A DNA stretch of 64,000 nucleotides. Source: Krasilnikovozyma curviuscula (lineage: Eukaryota > Basidiomycota > Tremellomycetes > Cystofilobasidiales > Mrakiaceae). The notes below the pieces were generated by a model. The model searched no databases, had not been told where the DNA came from, and saw only the letters and a program-made list of their open reading frames with translations. The stretch lies in contig MVAQ01000023.1 of the NCBI GenBank assembly GCA_014825775.1, positions 1 to 64,000 on the forward strand, given 5' to 3'. Shown here in pieces: positions 23,688-39,383 of the stretch (position 1 is its first letter; each line of letters opens with the position of its first letter). The position numbers were made by a program, and so were the translations under genes.

Positions 23688-26600
23688 CTACTTATCTGAC
23701 TTCACTGGCTGTTTAGGGAATGTCAACTGAGGGGTTTGAGAAATATCTGGTGAAATTTGTGGGTATCCAGCGGATGAGCCAACCATTGCAGCTGCTGCCT
23801 GCTCGTAAGAACAACAAAACAAGACAGCAACCACGCAATCAAAAACAAACAAGAAGAGTTAGAAACTCAGCTTGTTGAAGAGCTAATTGTCACTGCTTAC
23901 CACATCAGAATCTTTGTTGACTAATGTTGGTCGCTGAGAGAGGTTGACTGGGTTTGTTTTAGGCGGAACACCCTCGACAGACACCCCAGCCACTTTGGGA
24001 GTTGGTTTGACGGATGAGCCGCTGATGAGGGCGAGCTCTTCAAGCAACGTCTGCGCCCTGAACTTCAATCGGATGTTTGGAACGTTTGTCTGTTCCAAAA
24101 CGAGGTCTTCAGCGTGAAGGTCCCTTCGGATTTTAGAGGAGTGATAGAAGGACAGACCTTGTTGATGTCATTGCCAGCAGCACCAGGCATCCAATAATCA
24201 CCCACCCAGTGTCTCTTGACTTGAGTTTCCCATCCTGACTGAAGGACTGAGTTTCTAGCCAGCTCACACACTGCGAAAAAGACGGCGACAAACAACAAAG
24301 TTCTTTAGTACTTGCGAATTAGCCTCTGACTCATCGAGGGATAAAGCGACTGACTGTCTGCGGGAGAGAACTTGTATATTTGAGCGGCACAACTGTATTC
24401 TTCCAGAAGTGGTTCTTTGGTGAAATGGAACTGGAGTGCCAATGGTGGAAGGAAGAATTAGCCACCAACTTTGAGGGAAACCCCTTTCCAACGCACCTGT
24501 AACGGATCATCAGTTGATAAACTGACATTCATTCCCTGTCGGAAGAAGTCCTTCACACTTTGAAATCCAAAATTTTGAAATAGTTTTAGTCCTATGAACT
24601 TGATTTTCGGAGCAAATGAAAAATAGAAAATACTGACGGATTTCGATCGTAAGTGAGGAACAACGCGTTGTTACTCAGAGGACTCATCGCCAAACCAATC
24701 TGCTTCAAGTAGAACAAGTATTGAAGCACAGGGACTTTTCGAAGTAGGATGCCATGAGAGATCGAATGAGCCGTGAGGAAAGAAGAGGCCAGATGTTCTG
24801 GATCACCAGCTTCTCCACAGTGAGGTCTGAAGACAAACGTGTCTAGCGAAAGCGAGCATTTAACGAATTGCTCTTGAACGGCGACTACTAGGTAAACTAA
24901 ACTTACTGAATCCTCTCTTCTTCCTCCAAGAATTCAAAGATGCAATGTTGGCCCACATGAAGTACAACCAGTAGTTGTACGGAGGGCTGTCTTTCGTCGT
25001 CCATACTTTGGGAAGAGGGAACTTCCTGTACATTCTTCTCTCTGGCTTGGACTCATCGTCCACAGAATCAAATCCAATGACTCTCTGTAAGAACACGTGA
25101 AGCTCAGGGTGTGTTGACGGGTCTTGAGTCACTTCGAACAATGGTAGGAACAGGTCTGCAGGAAACGATGAAAATGTTAGAACTGCTTCGACATAACCTG
25201 TATGTGAGAACCCACTTCGGATAATGTCTTGGAAACTGTTAACTAATCCTCCAGACTTGTAGATATCATACAGTCTTGGTACTTGGATCAACCATCGGAC
25301 GTTGTGGGACATCAGCTTGTTGTTAACCACCCATTTCGCGAGCTTGTCCCATTCATTGACGTTTCTGCGAAAGAAATACAATATGTTACATTAGAATGAG
25401 ATGTCAGGGAAGTAAGGAAGCGTTACCTACCGGCCGTAGATGGAGATTCTCCATTCACAATTCTGGTACTTGCTCTGCTCCAAATCGCTCATCACTTCCT
25501 TCGTCAACTCAGCCAAGTAACGACCTTCAATGAAATTATCTGTTTTCAAAAAGATTTCTCTAAGACGAGAAGATCCGGTCGGGTTGTACTTCAAATTGAA
25601 CTTGTCGAATCCTGTAGCAGGGTTTCAGGTCGATCACATCGACAGCAGAAGCAGAAGAGTAAGAGGGGTGAGAAAAGTTGAAAAATGAATTTACATATGC
25701 CAAGGGGTATGGAACTCACTATGCATATCTCCATGGGCGTGCATATCCAGGGTATCAATGCTGAGGTCGTAGGCTGTAAGCCCTAGAGATGCGAACACCT
25801 CGCTCAGAGTGAGAATCTGGCCATCTCTGTGAATGACGATATCGTTCGGACTCTTCTTCATCTTGGACTTGATGAATCTTAGGAGATGCTTCTGGTTCAT
25901 GGACGCTGAGTGGTGAACGTGGGTGTCGACCTGGAATACGGGGGTACCGCGTGAGATTAGCACATGCAAATGATGAATTGGACAACGCGACGTACTTTTC
26001 GAACGTTATAAAAATCCCTGTGAGGTACCCTTTTGATGTCGGAGAGTTCTTGATATTCATTCAACAAACCCCAAAGACCAAACTTCCCATCGAGATACTT
26101 CAACCTCCTAAACGCGAATGACTTGGCTGGACCGTCAGACGATACTCCGAGGATGAATTCCAGATCTATATAGTACTCCCTTAGAGTTGGAAGTTCAACC
26201 AAGGGCTTCTTCTTTTCATCATCCGAAACGTACACCTTGTATACACCGGAATCCTCGAGTTCGAAGCTGTGAGTCTTCTCAGTCTCTACGCCAGGGATCT
26301 CGCAACTCTTGAAATCAAACTCTTCTTCCTCTTCATCCAGTTCTCCAGCCTCGCCCTTCCATTTCCAATGTGGTGGTGGTGGTCGAGGAGTGATGGCCCA
26401 AGGTGTGTGGACTGGAGTTTTGTTGAAAACGGCGTGTTGAGCTTGATCAGGCCTCAAGCCCGCAGCATCGGCCACAGATTGATCTTCGAACCCGAAGAAG
26501 TTTGAATCGTGATCTCTTGGATTGTCACCTAGCCTCTGAAGCGAAAGAGCTAGGTATTTATCACGAAGCGCAAGGCATTTGCTGAAGTTGGAGCTAGGTT

Positions 26601-27327
26601 CGCGACAGTCAATGTGATGAGTCCTTGGCTTCTCAACTCCAGCGGAACGGCGAGAAATTCCTGCTTACTACAGTGCTTGGAGTTCAGAAGCGATTGGGTC
26701 GTCTAAGGCCGCTCGAGCCAGCGACAACGACGTCAGTTTCAGATTTTCGTAGTAATCCATGCAATCGACCAAATGCTCTCTCTGCAAGTCTACTCACGCA
26801 ATACATTGACACCACCATCAACAGCTTCTTCAAATTTTTCTTTCTCTTCTTCTTCTTTCGATAGCCCCATGCCCTTCGCAGCTTCGTCTAGCTCTATCTC
26901 GCGGTCAAGTTTGTCTCCTCCAGGGTCGAGCAAGCCAGGCATGTTCGCTGGAGAAAATGCCTGTATATGAGGATAGGAATCTTTGATACCTGTTGCTGCT
27001 GTGGGAGAAGAACGAAGACTTTGAGCTAGGTAGTGATGATCAGCCTATAAATTTCGAGGCGCCGGTAATCAGAAAATGTCGAGAGGTCAGTATTTGGAAG
27101 TCGTACGAGCTGGAGTCCCTCTGAACGTATCCCATGAGGATAGTATTTCAAACCATAAAGGGAGTACTCACACTTTGGAGCATCTTCTCCTCATTATAAT
27201 CAAACGTGGGAACATTCCTCTTGGTTGGGATATCCTGAGGCTGAGGTGACGAGGACCGCGTTGTGCCCTCAGGGGTTGGTGACAGCGGGGTCAAGAGCTG
27301 AGAGTCCGTATTATCTACTGGACACAT
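23688..27327 (-). CDS. AMD1: AMP deaminase (Amd1/AMPD)
   Basis: Converts AMP to IMP and ammonia, balancing adenylates in the purine nucleotide cycle. After a variable N-terminus (start [10 protein letters not shown] at 27327; a TTG just upstream is not a start) the catalytic domain has [19 protein letters not shown] with metal-binding His, [17 protein letters not shown] with the catalytic Asp pair, and [14 protein letters not shown]. Other conserved pieces are [27 protein letters not shown] and [15 protein letters not shown]. About 15 exons. The end is uncertain: reading on gives a stop at 23883, but a GTAAGC donor after DSDV could join a clean exon ([14 protein letters not shown]...KQPVKSDK) ending at 23688. 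I chose the longer form. Confidence 0.93.
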
Positions 27328-29249
27328 GCTGGACAAGACAGGATGACGTTCTATTGGTTGAAAGCAACCTAGATGTCATCTCCTCCGCGACGTCGAATAC
27401 CTCCTCGCCACTTGTTACACAGGTGCTCGTTCACGAAGATTTCGATACTACTAGAAAACAACTATCCACTTGCTTGTTATATCGGGAAATACCCTTTATT
27501 ATAGATCGGAAACTTGCGGTGGACAACGGCTCTGAGTCGAAGGTGAAAATGATTTGGATAAGACACGAGAACATCGATGAATACTACCCGACAGCAAACA
27601 CCCTGTAGCTAGAAAGGAGTTGGCAATAAATAATAGAAACATTTATGCTTGAGAAGGCGAAAAGAGACAATGTCAGCTTCACATTTCGAACAGAAAACAA
27701 AGTCAAAGACGAAGAAAAAAGGTAGGACAAGAGTTGAGAGCCCATCAGTCAATCCTGGCGAGGAAGTAATTGAGATCATCTCCATTTGAAAATGGAAGTC
27801 ATTCGCAAATTACATTTGATCATCTCTTGGGCTCGTCGTGATGACAATGAAACGAAGGTGAAGTTGCGAACAAGCAGAAGAGACGAGAAGAGGGCTGCTT
27901 ACCTAGAAATTGGACATTATATGCCTACTCAGTTGCCATACTGAGTTCTTGAAAGACTTGAGTGCAAGAGTACATCGTTGTTGAACGGCAGTTCCTTCGA
28001 GCAAGAATTTTTTTCTCAGCTTGAGCAGCCAAATTTTATCTTGCTTTTTGAGCTCTTTTTTCTCAATGAGGCATAGTAAGGAGCTCTGGAAAAACAAAAG
28101 ACACCCAACACAAGATCCAATAGATGCTGGGAAGAAGGACTCGGCGTTGCGCTGATCCTTGAAGAAAACAAGGGCGCAGATCAGGAAAATGCGGTAGCGC
28201 AAAGAAGAGCTTGCCAGGTTGTTGAGCTATGACATATACTTATTGCCAGGAGATCCTGTTCTGGAAACGCTTCCAACTGTGTCGCTTTGCTACCATTTAA
28301 AGTGGGGGCTGTTTATAATAATACATCGCTGTTTTGACCTGCGTTGAATTGAATGGCTCCTAATATGGGTTGTGAGCTATAGCATATCCAATTCCATCTT
28401 TTGCAACTCATTCACGGTGACACTCATGGACAGAAAAGGCTGCTCAGGTCGGGCATGTCCAGTTCATGCTCTGTAGATCACTAGTGGCTGTTGGTGATGG
28501 TGTTGCGACGAACCAGTCGTTCCACGCACATTACTCGACCCTGTCTTTCCAAACTCATTGCAACTATCACCACACATAGTCATATTGCATTCTAGGTGGT
28601 GACTAGCCAAAAAGAATAAAAATAACGAGAAGTAGTTTGAAGGGTGTGCGCTCAACGCATTTGACTAGGTTGTGACGTTATCCTCCGTTTCTGTTAACCT
28701 GTTCAGACGAGGCGGTGGGAAGAGACAAAGCTTCATCCTGCGGGTTGAATTATTTATATGATTTGAGGGGAGCTCAGGGGAACAAAGACAAACTGTCCCG
28801 GTGTGATGGATCTTGGGGTCAATGTGGAAATGTGGAGATCTAATGATTGTACACCTCGGTTCTCTTTCGCTGGAAGTCACCTAGACCTGGCCTTCGATAG
28901 AAAATTTAATTACCGCCTCTTTTGACGGAGCAGCTGAGTCAGAGTCGAATGACTTGCCTTCTAATAAAAATAATAAACACAACACCTAACCTAACCATTC
29001 CCGCGCGATGGCTTTTTTATAATACATCGAAGTCGTCAAGAAAACTCTGACAGACGCTAACCCATGCCTTCTTCTCACGCATCTCAAAGCTCGTTTCACT
29101 CCCTGTTGATCCTGTGGATTTTATCGGATTTTCGAGAGGTGCCGAAAAATCTCGAAGGAGTGAGAGCGGTTGCCGCACAGCGCAGGTCAAAAAGCCGCAA
29201 GGGCGTCTGAGCAAAAGGTGCTTCTCAACCCCATCTCAATATTTCTACA
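27328..29249. promoter_or_regulatory. Divergent 1.9-kb interval between AMP deaminase and enolase
   Basis: No gene is supported. Near the enolase side a TATA-like T/A run (TTTTTTATAATA) lies at 29013-29024. An AP-1/Yap-type motif TGAGTCA lies at 28935-28941. A similar string, ATAATACATCG, occurs near 28318 and again at 29019. The space is large for this compact region, consistent with regulated promoters of a highly expressed glycolytic gene. Confidence 0.4.
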
Positions 29250-31784
<2,535 letters not shown>

Positions 31785-32393
31785 GGTTCAGATTCCAAGG
31801 GGGTTACTCCTAAACTTTCGATATACATACTAAGATTCTAAAAGTCGAAGAATTCTTGATGATGCAAGCAATGAGAAGTGATCTTTTCGCGGGACTAGTA
31901 CTTCATCAGCGCGGCTTCCTTTGTGACATTACTTATTCCCAAATTTAGCCTGAACACCACATTTATCAAGCCATTTCGCAAGTAGGTGACTGGCCAAGCA
32001 GTAGCCTCTCAAGCCTCAAGGGGTGAAGTAAGACTTTGTGTCCTTAGATGCGGAAACCGAACACGCGGAATCCACATTTTTGCCCAAACTTTATTCAATC
32101 AAGGCTGCCCTGTGCTCTTGATTTCCATACGAAACCTCTCGACCTGTTTTTCTATCCCCTTTTCTCAGAGCTTAAGATACAAAGCCTTTCAGTTGCGTTG
32201 CTTGCAGGTGAGATTAGCAGGCTTGCTTAAGCTCCTTGTCTGCTGCATCATCACAGCTCGCGATTCCGATTACCTCTCGCTGCAAATCGGCTCAAAAAAC
32301 CCCCCAGGCAATCCCGCTGATCCTCTGTTGACCACGACTTGTTCCCTCTCTCAATTCTAATGCTCTTCTAGTAGTTGTCTACTCCACCACAAG
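31785..32393. other. Tandem intergenic region, no gene seen
   Basis: Between two plus-strand genes. It should hold the enolase 3' UTR and the promoter of the RGS gene. Short frames are not convincing. Confidence 0.45.
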
Positions 32394-34785
32394 ATGGAAC
32401 CAAACCCTGACAGAACGACAAGAAGAATGGCTTCCAGCTCTGGGTTGAGCGTCACGACAAAGAGCAGCAGGGCGAGAAGAAGCACGGCCGGTTCGTTTGC
32501 TCCTGTTCTCAGCACCGTAGCACAGAATATCTCAAGGGGTCTGCTGTCGGATGTAACACTCGACGCCATCTTTGCTGGAGAAACGTGAGTGGTTTCCTCC
32601 TTATCAGGATCAACACGCTTTGCGGACTACTAACTCACCTTCTTGGGTGAGAAAGTTGCTCTCCCATAGGCTTCAAAGACTTCGAAGAGTTTCTTATACA
32701 TCGTGAGTGTCTTCTGAACTATGTATCCTGCGGTCAGACCTGATAAAACTTTCTTTTGTAGACGAATATTCTGTGGAGAATTTGTAAATGACTCTCGCCC
32801 CCAGCTGTCCGTACGGGTTCACTAATTGAATCTGCTTTCTTTGATTGCTCTACAGGCTTCAGGTGACGTGGTTTCTTAGCTACAGCCAGGTATGCTGTTC
32901 TATGGTTGTGTCTTCAGAATGTTAGAGCAGTGACTAACCCGGTTCTGTTTATATCTTCGCAGCGTTTCTATGCGCTGCCGCCTGAAGAACAAGCAAAGTC
33001 GCCCAGACCCAACATCAGGCAAACCGACGGCTGGAGGAGAGATGGATATGGGGGTGCTCTGATGAGAGTGACAGGAGGTGGTGGGGGAAGGGATCCTACG
33101 AAGACCAGGCGAGGATCAACTTGGAACTGGGGTAAAGACGGCTCTTTTACACCAAAGGAGAGCTCCTTCAAGAGGAAAATGAGCACAATTGCTGCCTCCA
33201 TATCATCGCCTACCACTGATAGGAAGGCTAGCGGTAGCTCAACGGTCACTCCTCCAGGAACTCCCAAAGGACCCAAAGCGACGGAATTCCAACCCGAATC
33301 AGTTACGTTTGGTTGGAACCCAGACTTCTTGAATGCTACTTCTACAGCGACGAACTTCCTAGTCACCACACAGAGTACAGCACCAGATGAAGACGATGAA
33401 TTCGATTTCCCTAAGTCGACCTACCAGCGACAAAGAATAAGCATGTCAACAATCAACTCTACTCCGCCTCTCACCCCGCTACCAGCACCTCTTATAAGCC
33501 CTTTGTCAAATTTCAAAGCATATTCCACACCCGACCAACTTTCATCATCACCAAAATCTCCTTCCTTTGAGATGTCTGCCTTCCAGCTGGTCGATCAAGC
33601 CGCAATCCAAGACCAGCCGCTGCGCGAAGAATGCAGCCGTGCTTGGGCGACCTTCATGAAGAAGAACTCGTCACCGTATGAGTGTAATATGGAAGAGAGT
33701 GTTAGGATGAGAGTGAAGAACGATCTGAAGCGAAGCACACACCCCGACGTCGTTAGTTTCGATTCTTTTTTTTGGAATCACCTACTTTCTCACCGTTGAC
33801 GCACTCTGATATTATTTTATTTCTACTTTCCTACAGTTCTTTCCTGCATATGATGCCGCGATAACCCTGCTAGAAACCCACTCTCTTCCGCATTTTTTGG
33901 GCTACGCACAATCCAACGTTAATATTTCCAAGCAGCTGTTTTGGTATGGTGTCGGACTCTTCGATCTCGGACTCTCAGTCATGATCTTCCTGGTCGCTCT
34001 ATTTTGTGCTCCTGGACACCAGTATCGATGGAGAGTGTTGAGGCTGATCTCGGTGCTATTTGCTTGCTTTGGCTCCATGTGAGTTACATCTCTTTCTAGT
34101 TCACTGGTCCTCTCACCTTATTCTTCTCAATTCTTGTCAGGCAAACCTACTCTGCGTGGAGAGGATTCTGTACTCAAGTGTACGGCAGAGGAGCGACACA
34201 ACTCCATCCTTGGGAGATGGCGGAAGCGTCACAGGACGACGACGAGTCCGATGCAGGTCACAAAGACCCTAACCTACCTAAAGTAGCAACCACGGACTAC
34301 GAAATCTCTCCCTTCTCCTTCCCACCCGACTCTGCCTCATCCAGCAAACTCCCACCTTCACCAACTTCAGCAGGTCCCTTCATTTCAAGTTCCACTAGCC
34401 AGGACAATGCTCAAGATGTTTCTGCAATATTCCCGTCAATACTAGATCGAAAAATGACAGATATTGAGAATCAGAGGCCTCCGCATCATTTCGGCTTCTT
34501 GAGAAAAAGGAATAGGAGTTCCCCCGAAACTGATGAGTTGGTGGAGACGCCTGCAGAGCCTAAGCGGCCTGCAATCTTTGGCCCTGAGAAGCTCATAGGT
34601 AAGTGCAGTATCTCCCCACTGTCTCTGAGGCTGATGGAAGCTAACTTCATACTCGGCGGTCAACTTTGATAGAGGACCCCAGGATCAAGGCTATTCACAA
34701 GAGAGTGATTCGTGACATTTTAGTTGTGGGTGGTGTGTGGGCATGTCTTTGGACAATTTTGTGTCTAGCAATACCTTCCCCGTAA
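32394..34785 (+). CDS. RGS-domain integral membrane protein, Rax1-like
   Basis: Predicted regulator of G-protein signalling or polarity protein with an N-terminal RGS fold and C-terminal membrane helices, the layout of yeast Rax1 and related fungal proteins. Exons 32394-32584, 32656-32702, 32762-32783 (22 nt) and 32856-32889 (34 nt) join in frame to read CSPIGFKDFEEFLIHHEYSV then ENLLQVTWFLSYSQRF, the start of an RGS helix bundle. The bundle closes near 33700-33900 with THPDVFFPAYDAAITLLE and SLPHFLGYAQ. A long Ser/Thr/Pro-rich insert separates the halves. Three hydrophobic segments follow (GLFDLGLSVMIFLVALFC, LRLISVLFACFG, ILVVGGVWACLWTILCLAI), the last at the C-terminus. Whether it accelerates GTP hydrolysis or acts in bud-site marking is inference. 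Confidence 0.82.
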
Positions 34786-34903
34786 ATTTGAATGTTCTGT
34801 TGTAATCTTTGGGGCTTTTGTTTGAGCATTTATAGTGTGAGAGTTAATTCAACTGCTTGATCGGTCATGCTAGTTTGTACGTATGTACCATATTCTACAT
34901 CTT

Positions 34904-37142
34904 TTACTTCTTTGAATTCTTCCATCGCTCTGGCATATCTTGCAAGACCCCGTCCTGGTCGAAGACACCCATCGGCTGCAATTCCTTCACTGCAGCTTGA
35001 TTCTTCATGTTGTGCATCAACAGAATTCGGACAGTGAATAGAGCGTGTTCTCGGAGATCTAAAATTGTTGAAAACGGTATGAGTTGGCAGTAGATTGAGA
35101 AGGGGTTTCAGACATAAGGGATACTCACATGGATTCTGGTCGTCCATCGCACAGAGCGAAAGAATCATATCCAATCCTCCACATTCCCTGACTCTATCCT
35201 GAACATCCTCGTCTTCATAAGCCATTACGCCGATGATTCTGACAAGATCTCGTCGCACTGTTGCATATAGTTCGTTTTGTTCTTCGATAGGTGTTGACTC
35301 CGAGATTGGCGTGATAGATGCCGAGGGAGTCTTCGATAGCCTTTGAAGTCGTGGGAGAATTGTATCGATCTGTCGGAGTAGAACTGGAAAGCAGAGAGAA
35401 ACCATGAGAGAGGAGTCCCTTGAGCTAGAACGGTTTTGTTAACTTACTGATAGCCATCTCTACTAATCCTTTACTGTCCGTCGTAGTCTCCTTTTTCAGA
35501 CCCTCTACCACCGGCGACTTCAACAGCGCTTTCTTTCCAGCCTTCTCAATCATTTCTCTTTCTTTGATTGCCCACCAGACTAATCCCTGCAACACGACAA
35601 CGATTGCGCTGTAGACTTTTTCGAACCTAACTTCGTTGGGAGCTGCCTGAGACGGAAGGCCGGAGGATGGTATGGAAGAGAGTGAATTAGAAACATGACA
35701 AATCAGTCGGAGTGATAGTGGGATAAGGAAGGAGATGCCAAGTGGAGGTGGGGCTGAGTTGGGGAGTGAGTGGATGTAAGCGTCGAGGAACTTGAGGAAA
35801 GTGAGTTGGGGTGGTGTCAGAGGCTCAGTAGGACTGACGAAGAAAAGAATTACACTAGATAAGCCATAATCAAATAAGCTTGATAACTGCTATCACTCAC
35901 TGTCCGAGAGAGTTGAAGCAGGCTTGAGCTTGGCGAGCTTCGAAGATGAGGCTGAACAACTCATAACTGATAACACCACAGGAAGTCAATCTACCATAAT
36001 TAGATAGGGGATTGTGCTCACTTACGCTGCATCGAAGCACTCAACCTTCTGTGACCTTTCTGGATCGCCATCTTTGACATCGAACCAGGTGTCGACGAGT
36101 TTGAGGACAGCTTCGCATAGGACAACGCCGGGAGGGACGGAGTTTGAGGTTCCATATCCTTCAAACATCTGAGCTCTGGTTTATTATCAGATTTATTTCA
36201 GCTCAAGACCCAAATCCTGACTGAGACCCCAGCAAACTCACATTCCTTGTGGATAAGCGTGGAGCGCGTTGATCACAAGAATCAGCACACCAAGTTGGGT
36301 TTTGATGTCAGGTGTCGCCATGATACGACTACAAAAATAGAATCAAACCATTGTTAGATAAGTTTCATGTGGAAACTACCATAGCACTGACCAAAGGAAG
36401 TTCTTCTCTGCGGAAATAGTAAGGTACTGTTTCCACAGCGTCGTAGAGACTTCTACATTGGCAGTGAGAAGATTTGAGACGGTCTGAATTGCAATTCGAG
36501 TGACCAGGAAGACTGCGTCGAGAGGACAAGTGTCAGCAGCGGGAAACGAAAACATCAGATACCACTTCGATCCTTACGTTCGCGCTTCTGAAGAGGTTCG
36601 TACGCAGTGAGGTGCGTGAGGAGGATATTAATGTACCTTTCATTTGAGCTAGTGAACGTAGATGAGTGAGTTGACGTGTTGAGGTTGATTCCTAGAGGTG
36701 CATCGGAAGAAAGACATACAGCATCTTCGACTGATTCTCTTCCACTTCTGCTACGGCATTTCTACAGAACCTCAATAGAGCTAAAGCCAAAAGATTTAGT
36801 TCGCTAGACCCATTAGAGATTTCCTCTAGTGATTCTGGAAGAGTCACAAACTCCCAAAGCGGTCTCAGATCAGTGAAGAGCTTTGGTTGCGATTTGAGAG
36901 AATTTCTATGGAAACAAGCATCACCCCGTCAGCTCTAGACCCTCATCCTTCGAGTTCAGATGGTACACACACCTCTTCTCCGGGTCTTCCAGCTGCTTGG
37001 CCTGGGTTTCGAGCTGCAGGGTCGCCAAAGAGATTTCTTTAGGCTTTGGTCTGCCCACAAAAACTGGAACGTTGAACATAATCGGTCCACCTAACCGAAC
37101 TCTAGATCCGTTATCTTCTCGATTGTTATCGTTTGCTGACAT
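34904..37142 (-). CDS. Ataxin-10 / Ctr86 family armadillo-like protein
   Basis: Helical-repeat protein of the ataxin-10 family; the yeast member is Ctr86, and roles in cytokinesis and septin organisation have been described for relatives. The start is MSANDNNREDNGSR at 37142. The C-terminal family domain is clear: DLVRIIGVMAYEDEDVQDRV, CGGLDMILSLCAMDDQNPYL and REHALFTVRILLMHNMKNQA, matching the conserved ataxin-10 end (IGNLC...NNPFIREWAI...NLTEHN). The last intron sits exactly between NP and YLRE, and the stop is at 34904. About nine exons; the middle ones are assigned by splice signals and helical character rather than clear similarity. It is divergent from the GTPase gene with only 86 bp between start codons. 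Confidence 0.85.
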
Positions 37143-37228
37143 ATTGCTATGCGCCAGTTTCAAAATTTCAGTTACGCCACTCGAAGAGCAGCCTCGAACA
37201 ACGACCCAAACTTTCCGAGCAACTCATA
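37143..37228. promoter_or_regulatory. Very short divergent promoter (86 bp), ataxin-10 homologue / GTPase
   Basis: Only 86 bp lie between opposing start codons, so the two genes must share core promoter sequence or have overlapping 5' leaders. Confidence 0.6.
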
Positions 37229-39383
37229 ATGGGGAGAAATAGTAAGCATTCTGAATATATAACCCACTGCTTGTTATTGATCTGCCGTTTGATGCTAGAC
37301 AAACAAACTCTTGCTCCAAAAGCTCGCCATGGTCACGTCCCAGCGCCTCAGAGTTAGTTTCATCAATCTTACGAGCTGTTTTAGAGCTGATACTGACGCA
37401 CCTCTGGCTTCTAGAAAAGAGGAATGACCCTGGTGTACCCAAATTTGTTGCAGCAGCAGCAAAAAAGGAACAGATTCGAGCTGAACAGGCTGCGAAGGAG
37501 AGAATCCGCAAAGGCAAGGGGCCCAGAGTGAGTCTGATCCTAGACTCTTCAATTCCACGTCCAATCACTGAATTTGGATTGTATGCAGGTAGCGAATATT
37601 GCTGAGCTATCAACGACAATAACTCAGTACGACCCAGATGCGGAACTACAGCAGGGGTCCTCAACCATCGACTCCACTGCGCCGTTAGATGCCTCAATCA
37701 TGATCAAGGATTCCTCATCAAAAGCTTTCTTAAGTCATTTGAGGAAGGTCATCGACCAGGCGGATGTTGTCATTCAAGTTCTTGATGCGAGAGATCCCCT
37801 GGGTGGTCGAAGTCGGTTTGTAGAGGAAGAAGTGAGGAAGAGGGAACATCAAGGAAAGCGTTTGATTGCTGTGGTCAATAAGATAGGCGAGTCTTTCTTT
37901 TTGAAATTGAAGTTGCTGCCACTTACAGGAAATATTATTCTATAGATCTCGTTCCTCGGCCCACAGTGGAGAACTGGTTGCGTTATTTACGACACGACTT
38001 CCCAACACTGCCTTTCAAATCATCAACACAGACTCAGAGAAACAACATTTCGTCTTTGCATCTTCCAACCCAGTCAGCCTCCCACACACCCACGACGACG
38101 CCTACTACAGCTCTTGCTCTTGGCGCTACTCCTCTCATCCAACTGCTCAAAGGCTATGCGAAGACTCTACCAACCGGACAGACACTGACAGTCGGTGTCG
38201 TTGGGTTCCCGAATGTTGGAAAGTCATCGCTGATCAACTCGTTGAAGAGATCACGAGCCTGTGGTGTCGCTGCAACCCCAGGAAAGACTCGGGTGGTTCA
38301 AGAGGTTTCGTTGGATAAAGGTGTGAAGGTTCTGGACTGTCCTGGTATTGTCTTTGACCCTGCTGGTGAAGAACCTGGGATGGATGAGGAACAGAGGAGA
38401 AAGAAGAGAGCTGAGGTTATTTTACGAAACTGTGTGAAAGCAGAGCTCGTCGAAGATCCTGTCGCTGCTGGTACGTCTCTTCGTTTCTCCCATTGCTGTA
38501 GTTGTATCCTGTTTTCTCATTCGCTGTTCCTTAGTTGAAGTCATTTTGAGTCGAGTTCAGGCGGAAAACTTGGAGAAACTCTACCAGATCCCACCTTGGG
38601 AGTCAACAACGACCTTCCTCGTCTCCATCGCATTGGTTCGTGGCCGATTGGGTAAAGGAGGTGTACCTGATCTTACAGCGTCAGCAGTTCAGGTGCTTCG
38701 AGATTGGAATTCTGGAAAGATTGCCTATTACACTATTCCACCAGCAGTCCATCACTCTTCTATAGCCAAACCAGCACCTGTCCGACCAATGAGGGACGAT
38801 GATGTCAGCCAAAGTGGGGACACGGATATGGTAATGGATATTGGAGAATCGGGCCAGGCTGGAGATGCTGCCATCGTGAAGGAGTGGGCTCCAGCATTTG
38901 ATTTGGGAGGGTTATTCACTCAAGCGGACCATGAAGTTTGGAATGGCGTAGGCGATGTCGTCGATGGGATGCTTCCGGAAGAAGAGGAGGAAGTGGAGAT
39001 GCCAGTCGACGACGACGATCCTTATCCTGTCTCCGCAGTAGAGCGCAATTTTATTGATATGATGGAACAGGACGAGCGGTCAGCTAACTCCTTTCACATG
39101 TTCTAGTCTCGCTTGACACCTTTTCTAACAACTACATCTTCATTCAACTTTCTACAGTTCCAATGCCTCTCTCCCTCTATCAAAGTTTTCCAACGCCTCA
39201 GGAACCGTGACTTCGAGTCGATCGCAGCTTCAAAGGATGTTCTTGCCAGATGAGATGGCAGGATTTGCAATCGCGAATCCTCTCTCCAAGAAAAACCTCA
39301 AAAAGGATGCAAAGAAGCGTGAGAAGGAAAGGAGAAGGGCTGAGAACCCCGGCGGAGCTGCCATGGACATGGACGAATACTGA
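37229..39383 (+). CDS. NUG1: Nucleolar circularly permuted GTPase, Grn1/Nug1 (GNL3, nucleostemin family)
   Basis: GTPase needed for 60S ribosomal subunit maturation and export in the nucleolus. A short exon (37229-37241) starts the protein, followed by a basic N-terminus (KFVAAAAKKEQIRAEQAAKE). GTPase motifs occur in permuted order: VVIQVLDARDPLGGRS, NKID split by an intron near 37889-37944, then the P loop GFPNVGKSSLINSLKRS, the switch CGVAATPGKTRVVQEV and DCPGIVFDP. VENWLRYLRHDFPTLPFK is typical of the nucleostemin branch. The C-terminal part is acidic, then a last exon after a GTCAGC donor near 39079 gives a basic end (KKDAKKREKERRRAEN). Without that last intron the protein would stop at 39106. 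The basic tail is expected for nucleolar targeting. Confidence 0.92.

Noticed and set aside
28983..28997. ACCTAACCTAACC resembling telomeric repeat
   Set aside because: Only about two units, within an ordinary promoter region far from any end; no array.
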